DNA of 7,835 nucleotides from Gemmatimonadota bacterium (lineage in GTDB: Bacteria; Gemmatimonadota; Gemmatimonadetes; Longimicrobiales; UBA6960), in the NCBI GenBank assembly GCA_019347995.1, contig JAHWKH010000093.1:1-7835 (forward strand), given 5' to 3'. Numbering within the stretch: position 1 is the first letter of the stretch; every line of letters begins with the position of its first letter. The notes under the pieces are model-generated. The model was given only the letters and a program-made list of their open reading frames with translations. It made no database searches and was not told the origin of the DNA. A program made the position numbers and the translations under genes. Of this stretch, positions 5,315-7,835 are shown one piece after another.

Positions 5315-7504
5315 TCAGCCGCCGAACGCCCGATAGAAGGTCTGGTCCTTCTCGGCCAGCTCCCGGACGAGGGGCGCCGGCTCGAAGCGGTGGCCATGGC
5401 GCGCGTGGAGCTCCTGGAGGGCTGCGTACACCCGCCTGGGATGCAACGTGTCCGCGAAGCGGAGCAGGCCGCCGCGGAAGGGCGGAAAGCCCGTGCCCAT
5501 GATCAGCCCCAGGTCCACGTCGCCGGCGCGGCCCACGATGCCGTCTTCCAGGACCCGCGCGGCCTCGTTGATCATGGAGAGCACCAGCCGGTGCCGGATC
5601 TCCTTCTCGTCCACGCCCCCCCTGTCGGTGGGCACGGCGCCCCCCAGATCGGCGTAGACGGTCTCGTCCACGCCCTGCTCCTTGTCGTCCTCGTAGACGT
5701 AGAACCCGCGGCCGCCCTTGCGGCCGACCCGGCCGCTGGCCGCCACCGCCACCAGCGGCGGAGACGGGAGGAGTCGCTCGCCGAACGCCTCGTGCAGCGT
5801 CTGTCCCGCATGGCGCGCGATGTCGATGCCGACCTCGTCCACCAGCCGGAGGGGCCCCATGGGCATGCCGAAGCTCTTCGCCGCGGCGTCCACCTCCTCG
5901 ACCGAGGCTCCATCGACCAGCAGCCAGCCCGCCTCGTTCAGATAGGGCCCCAGGATGCGGTTGACCAGGAAGCCCGGCCCGTCCTTCACCACCACCGGGA
6001 CCTTCCCCAGATCGACGGCCAGTCGGTAGAGCGTCGCCACGGTCTCGTCGTCCGTGTGACGGCCCTTCACCACCTCCACCAGCGGCATCTTGTGGACGGG
6101 GTTGAAGAAGTGGAGCCCGCCGAAGCGATGGGGCCGCTCGAGCCCCTCGGACATGGCGTCCACCGACAGCGACGACGTGTTCGTCGCCATCACGCAGCCG
6201 TCGCCGACCCGCTCCTCGGCTTCGCCCAGGACCTGGCGCTTCACGTCCATCCGCTCCACGACCGCCTCGACGACCAGGTCCGCGGATCCCAGCCCGTGGT
6301 ACTCCACGCCTCCCGACACGCGCTCCATGGCCTGGTCGGCCTCGCGACGCGCCATCTTCCGCTTCTCCACGGCCTTGTCGAAGAGGCCGCGGGCGTGCTG
6401 GAGCCCGCTGGCCACGGCTTCGTGGTGGATGTCCTTCATGCGCACGCGCCGGCCCCGATACGCGAGCAGCTGGGCGATGCCACCGCCCATGACGCCCGCT
6501 CCCAGGACCACGACCGACTCGACCGGTTTCCCTACGACTCCCGCCGGCGCGCCGGTCTCCTTGCGCGCCCTCTCCCGCAGGCGGAAGACGTGGAGGAGGT
6601 TCTTGCTCACCGGCGTCGCGATGAGCTCGCCCGCCACCTCCGCCTCGCGCCGCAGGGAGCGCTCCACGGACCCCCCGAGAGTCTCGTCCAGCAGGTCGAG
6701 GATGCGCAGCGGAGCCGGATAGTGCCCCCCCGTCTGGGCCATGACCCGCTTGCGCGCCGTGCGCAGGACGAGCTTCCGGCCGGGGGCGGTGTCCTCCACC
6801 AGGCGCTTCGCGAGGCCTCGCTTCGGACGGGCCGGGCCGGCATCGCCGGCGGCGGCCGCCAGCGCGAAGTCGAGCGCCTTCTGCCGGAACAGGTCGGCCG
6901 GCAGCACCTCGTTCACGAGGCCGATCCGCTTCGCCTTCGACGGCGACACGGTATCGCCCGTCAGCAGCATCTCCAGGGCCGCCTGCAGCCCCACCAGCCG
7001 GGGAAGCCGCGTGGTGCCGCCCCAGGCCGGCAGGATGCCGAGCTGGACCTCGGGGAGGCCGATCCGCGTGCTGGGCGCGTCGGAGGCGATGCGGTAGGTG
7101 CAGGCGAGGGCGAGCTCGGTCCCGCCGCCCATGCACACACCGTGGATGGCGGCGACGGTCGGGACGGGGAGCTCCTCCACGTCCATGAAGATCGCCTGAC
7201 CCAGGCGGGACGCCGCCTCGCCCTCGCGCGGGTCCTCCACGGCCGCGACGGCTTCCACGTCGGCGCCGGCGATGAAGCCCGTCGATTTTCCACTCCACAC
7301 GACGAGGGCCCGCATCTGGCCGGCGGTGGCCATCGCCTCGGCCTCCTCCATCAGGGACGCGAGGCGCCGCATCACGCCTTCGGTCAGGACGTTCTGCTTC
7401 CGCTCCGGATCGTCGAACGTGAGCCATGCGATCCCGTTCCCGTCCACCTGGAGCGTGGGAGTCGGGTGCAGCTCGCGCTCGGACGGCGCCGGATCGTGGT
7501 CCAT
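5315..7504 (-). CDS. fadJ: Multifunctional fatty-acid oxidation protein (enoyl-CoA hydratase / 3-hydroxyacyl-CoA dehydrogenase)
   Basis: A 729-residue trifunctional alpha-subunit homologue (FadJ/FadB type, usually 710-730 residues) that hydrates trans-2-enoyl-CoA and oxidises L-3-hydroxyacyl-CoA with NAD in beta-oxidation. The N-terminal crotonase domain has the oxyanion-hole segment GFIAGAD (76-82), MGGGTELALAC (125-135) with catalytic E130, and GLPEVQLGILP (149-159) with E152. The dehydrogenase domain begins with NAD motif GAGVMGGG (335-342) and continues with NTSSL (442-446), HFFNPV (catalytic H465), the DGPGFLVNRIL hinge (508-518) and a duplicated helical C-domain with RKGGRGFYVYE (595-605) and GTGFPPFRGGL (670-680). 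All key residues are present. ATG 7504 is chosen because GAGG lies 8 nt upstream; GTG 7555 in the same frame sits inside a hairpin. No thiolase partner (FadI/FadA) is adjacent. The MocA-like gene follows within a dozen bases. FadB cannot be fully excluded as the better name. Confidence 0.93.
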   Translation of the reverse strand: MDHDPAPSERELHPTPTLQVDGNGIAWLTFDDPERKQNVLTEGVMRRLASLMEEAEAMATAGQMRALVVWSGKSTGFIAGADVEAVAAVEDPREGEAASRLGQAIFMDVEELPVPTVAAIHGVCMGGGTELALACTYRIASDAPSTRIGLPEVQLGILPAWGGTTRLPRLVGLQAALEMLLTGDTVSPSKAKRIGLVNEVLPADLFRQKALDFALAAAAGDAGPARPKRGLAKRLVEDTAPGRKLVLRTARKRVMAQTGGHYPAPLRILDLLDETLGGSVERSLRREAEVAGELIATPVSKNLLHVFRLRERARKETGAPAGVVGKPVESVVVLGAGVMGGGIAQLLAYRGRRVRMKDIHHEAVASGLQHARGLFDKAVEKRKMARREADQAMERVSGGVEYHGLGSADLVVEAVVERMDVKRQVLGEAEERVGDGCVMATNTSSLSVDAMSEGLERPHRFGGLHFFNPVHKMPLVEVVKGRHTDDETVATLYRLAVDLGKVPVVVKDGPGFLVNRILGPYLNEAGWLLVDGASVEEVDAAAKSFGMPMGPLRLVDEVGIDIARHAGQTLHEAFGERLLPSPPLVAVAASGRVGRKGGRGFYVYEDDKEQGVDETVYADLGGAVPTDRGGVDEKEIRHRLVLSMINEAARVLEDGIVGRAGDVDLGLIMGTGFPPFRGGLLRFADTLHPRRVYAALQELHARHGHRFEPAPLVRELAEKDQTFYRAFGG

Positions 7505-7537
7505 GGATCGGTCCTCACGGGATGGTGTTTCCGCCAC

Positions 7538-7573
7538 GAAGAAAACCCCGGGCACCGCCTGGGGTGCCCGGGG
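7538..7573 (-). terminator. Strong hairpin with T-run in the fadJ leader
   Basis: Arms 7546-7556 and 7563-7573 are perfectly complementary over 11 bp with a 6-nt loop. On the minus strand the stem is followed by TTTTCTTC, giving the form of an intrinsic terminator. No minus-strand gene lies to its right in the window; the neighbour there reads rightward. So it is either in the 5' leader of the fadJ transcript, where it could attenuate, or it stops antisense transcripts coming from the right. It ends about 34 nt upstream of the fadJ ATG. A palindromic operator for a dimeric regulator is the alternative reading. Confidence 0.55.
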
Positions 7574-7592
7574 CCGTCCGGCGGACCGCCGC

Positions 7593-7627
7593 GTGGCGCC
7601 GCGCCGGCTGAGTGGCGCCGCGTCGGC
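7593..7627. repeat. Tandem 16-nt direct repeat in divergent intergenic region
   Basis: GTGGCGCCGCGCCGGC (7593-7608) recurs as GTGGCGCCGCGTCGGC (7612-7627), with 15 of 16 bases identical and a 19-nt period. Each copy contains the palindrome GGCGCC. It lies between the leftward fadJ operon and the rightward lipoprotein gene, where it could be a paired operator for one or both. Simple GC-rich duplication is also possible. Confidence 0.55.
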
Positions 7628-7644
7628 CTGTCATGGTAGAAACC

Positions 7645-7650
7645 GAGGAG
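7645..7650 (+). promoter_or_regulatory. Ribosome binding site of the lipoprotein gene
   Basis: GAGGAG ends 9 nt before ATG 7660, a near-ideal Shine-Dalgarno spacing that fixes this start. A TAGAAA at 7637-7642 could be a weak -10 box, but no good -35 sequence is visible at the right distance. Confidence 0.7.
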
Positions 7651-7659
7651 AACACCAGG

Positions 7660-7835
7660 ATGCCCAGAATCACTCGCGGACTCGGCCTCGCCGCCGTCGC
7701 ACTGCTCGCGGCGTGCGTAGCGGACGACGATCCGACCAGCAGTCTTCCGCCGGCGACGCGGACGAACTTCATCGTGCTGGCCGACCACGCGAACCCGAAC
7801 TTCACGGTGCTCGTGAACGGTCAGGCCGAGGGCAA
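7660..7835 (+). CDS. Putative lipoprotein, N-terminal part (runs off window)
   Basis: The open frame from ATG 7660 has no stop before the window ends, giving 58 complete codons. Residues 1-19 are a type II signal peptide: basic start (MPRITRG), hydrophobic core (LGLAAVALL) and lipobox LAAC with the lipidated cysteine at C19. Valine, not aspartate, follows the cysteine, so outer-membrane sorting is plausible in a diderm. The mature start (ADDDPTSSLPP) is a typical flexible linker. It then shows TNFIVLADHANPNFTVLVNGQAEG, a beta-strand pattern faintly like DUF4397 repeats or other extracellular beta domains. That resemblance is weak and I do not assign a function. It is transcribed divergently from fadJ. 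Confidence 0.75.
   Translation, partial: MPRITRGLGLAAVALLAACVADDDPTSSLPPATRTNFIVLADHANPNFTVLVNGQAEG

Noticed and set aside
4714..5397. Extension of the long XdhC frame upstream to 5397
   Set aside because: It is out of frame with the MocA-like gene and low in complexity. XdhC-like sequence begins at ATG 4713 with an ATGA overlap.
5318..7427. Minus-strand open frame continuing upstream from the MocA-like gene through fadJ, as if one 905-residue protein
   Set aside because: The upstream part is an out-of-frame reading of fadJ, rich in Arg/Gly with no domain. Only the last 197 residues carry nucleotidyltransferase motifs.
7505..7555. GTG 7555 as the fadJ start
   Set aside because: It adds 17 residues outside the crotonase fold and lies inside the hairpin stem, while ATG 7504 has a well-spaced GAGG.
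4586..7639. A roughly 3-kb open frame on the plus strand, antisense to fadJ, the MocA-like gene and part of xdhC
   Set aside because: It mirrors strong coding on the minus strand. In DNA this rich in G+C with G/C third positions, the antisense frame loses stop codons. Its translation is Arg/Ala/Pro/His-rich with no recognisable domain.

Overview
GC-rich bacterial DNA, about 70% G+C, with strong G/C preference at third codon positions and frequent GTG starts. The gene content fits a soil or sediment diderm: a membrane-anchored DsbA-like protein, a lipoprotein, a fused beta-oxidation enzyme and molybdenum-hydroxylase maturation factors. Gemmatimonadota or a similar high-GC phylum is my best guess, made from general protein flavour only. 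There is no rRNA, tRNA, CRISPR array, transposase or phage gene.

Layout. (1) Bases 1-323 hold a nested inverted repeat (11-112), then a Pro/Ser/Ala-rich stretch that may be noncoding or an N-terminal extension of the first gene. (2) A rightward group follows: a thioredoxin-reductase-like flavoprotein with a CPYC pair (324-1244), a HAD phosphatase (1255-1944), a membrane-anchored DsbA-like thiol oxidoreductase (2016-2765) and an overlapping 68-residue conserved-looking hypothetical (2762-2968). (3) This group converges, with only 10 bp between stop codons, on a leftward operon read from right to left: a FadJ/FadB-type multifunctional beta-oxidation protein (7504-5315), a MocA-like molybdopterin nucleotidyltransferase (5303-4710), a long XdhC/CoxI-family protein with a Rossmann domain (4713-3856), a short stand-alone XdhC/CoxI domain (3859-3512) and a DUF402 protein (3500-2979). 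Start/stop overlaps or gaps of about a dozen bases link these five, so they are probably one transcript. (4) A divergent region (7505-7659) carries a strong hairpin with a T-run on the minus strand and a near-perfect 16-nt direct repeat. (5) A lipoprotein gene starts at 7660 and runs off the right edge.

How it works together. MocA and the two XdhC proteins look like a maturation module that would make molybdopterin cytosine dinucleotide and load it into a xanthine dehydrogenase/CO dehydrogenase family enzyme, but no structural subunit of such an enzyme lies in the window. The rightward group is linked by redox chemistry: a CxxC flavoprotein and a CxxC extracytoplasmic thioredoxin-fold protein, with a phosphatase between them. 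I see no clearly new system. The most unusual points are the complementary degenerate/intact XdhC pair joined to beta-oxidation, the flavoprotein with weak NADPH-binding motifs, and the structured intergenic elements at both ends.
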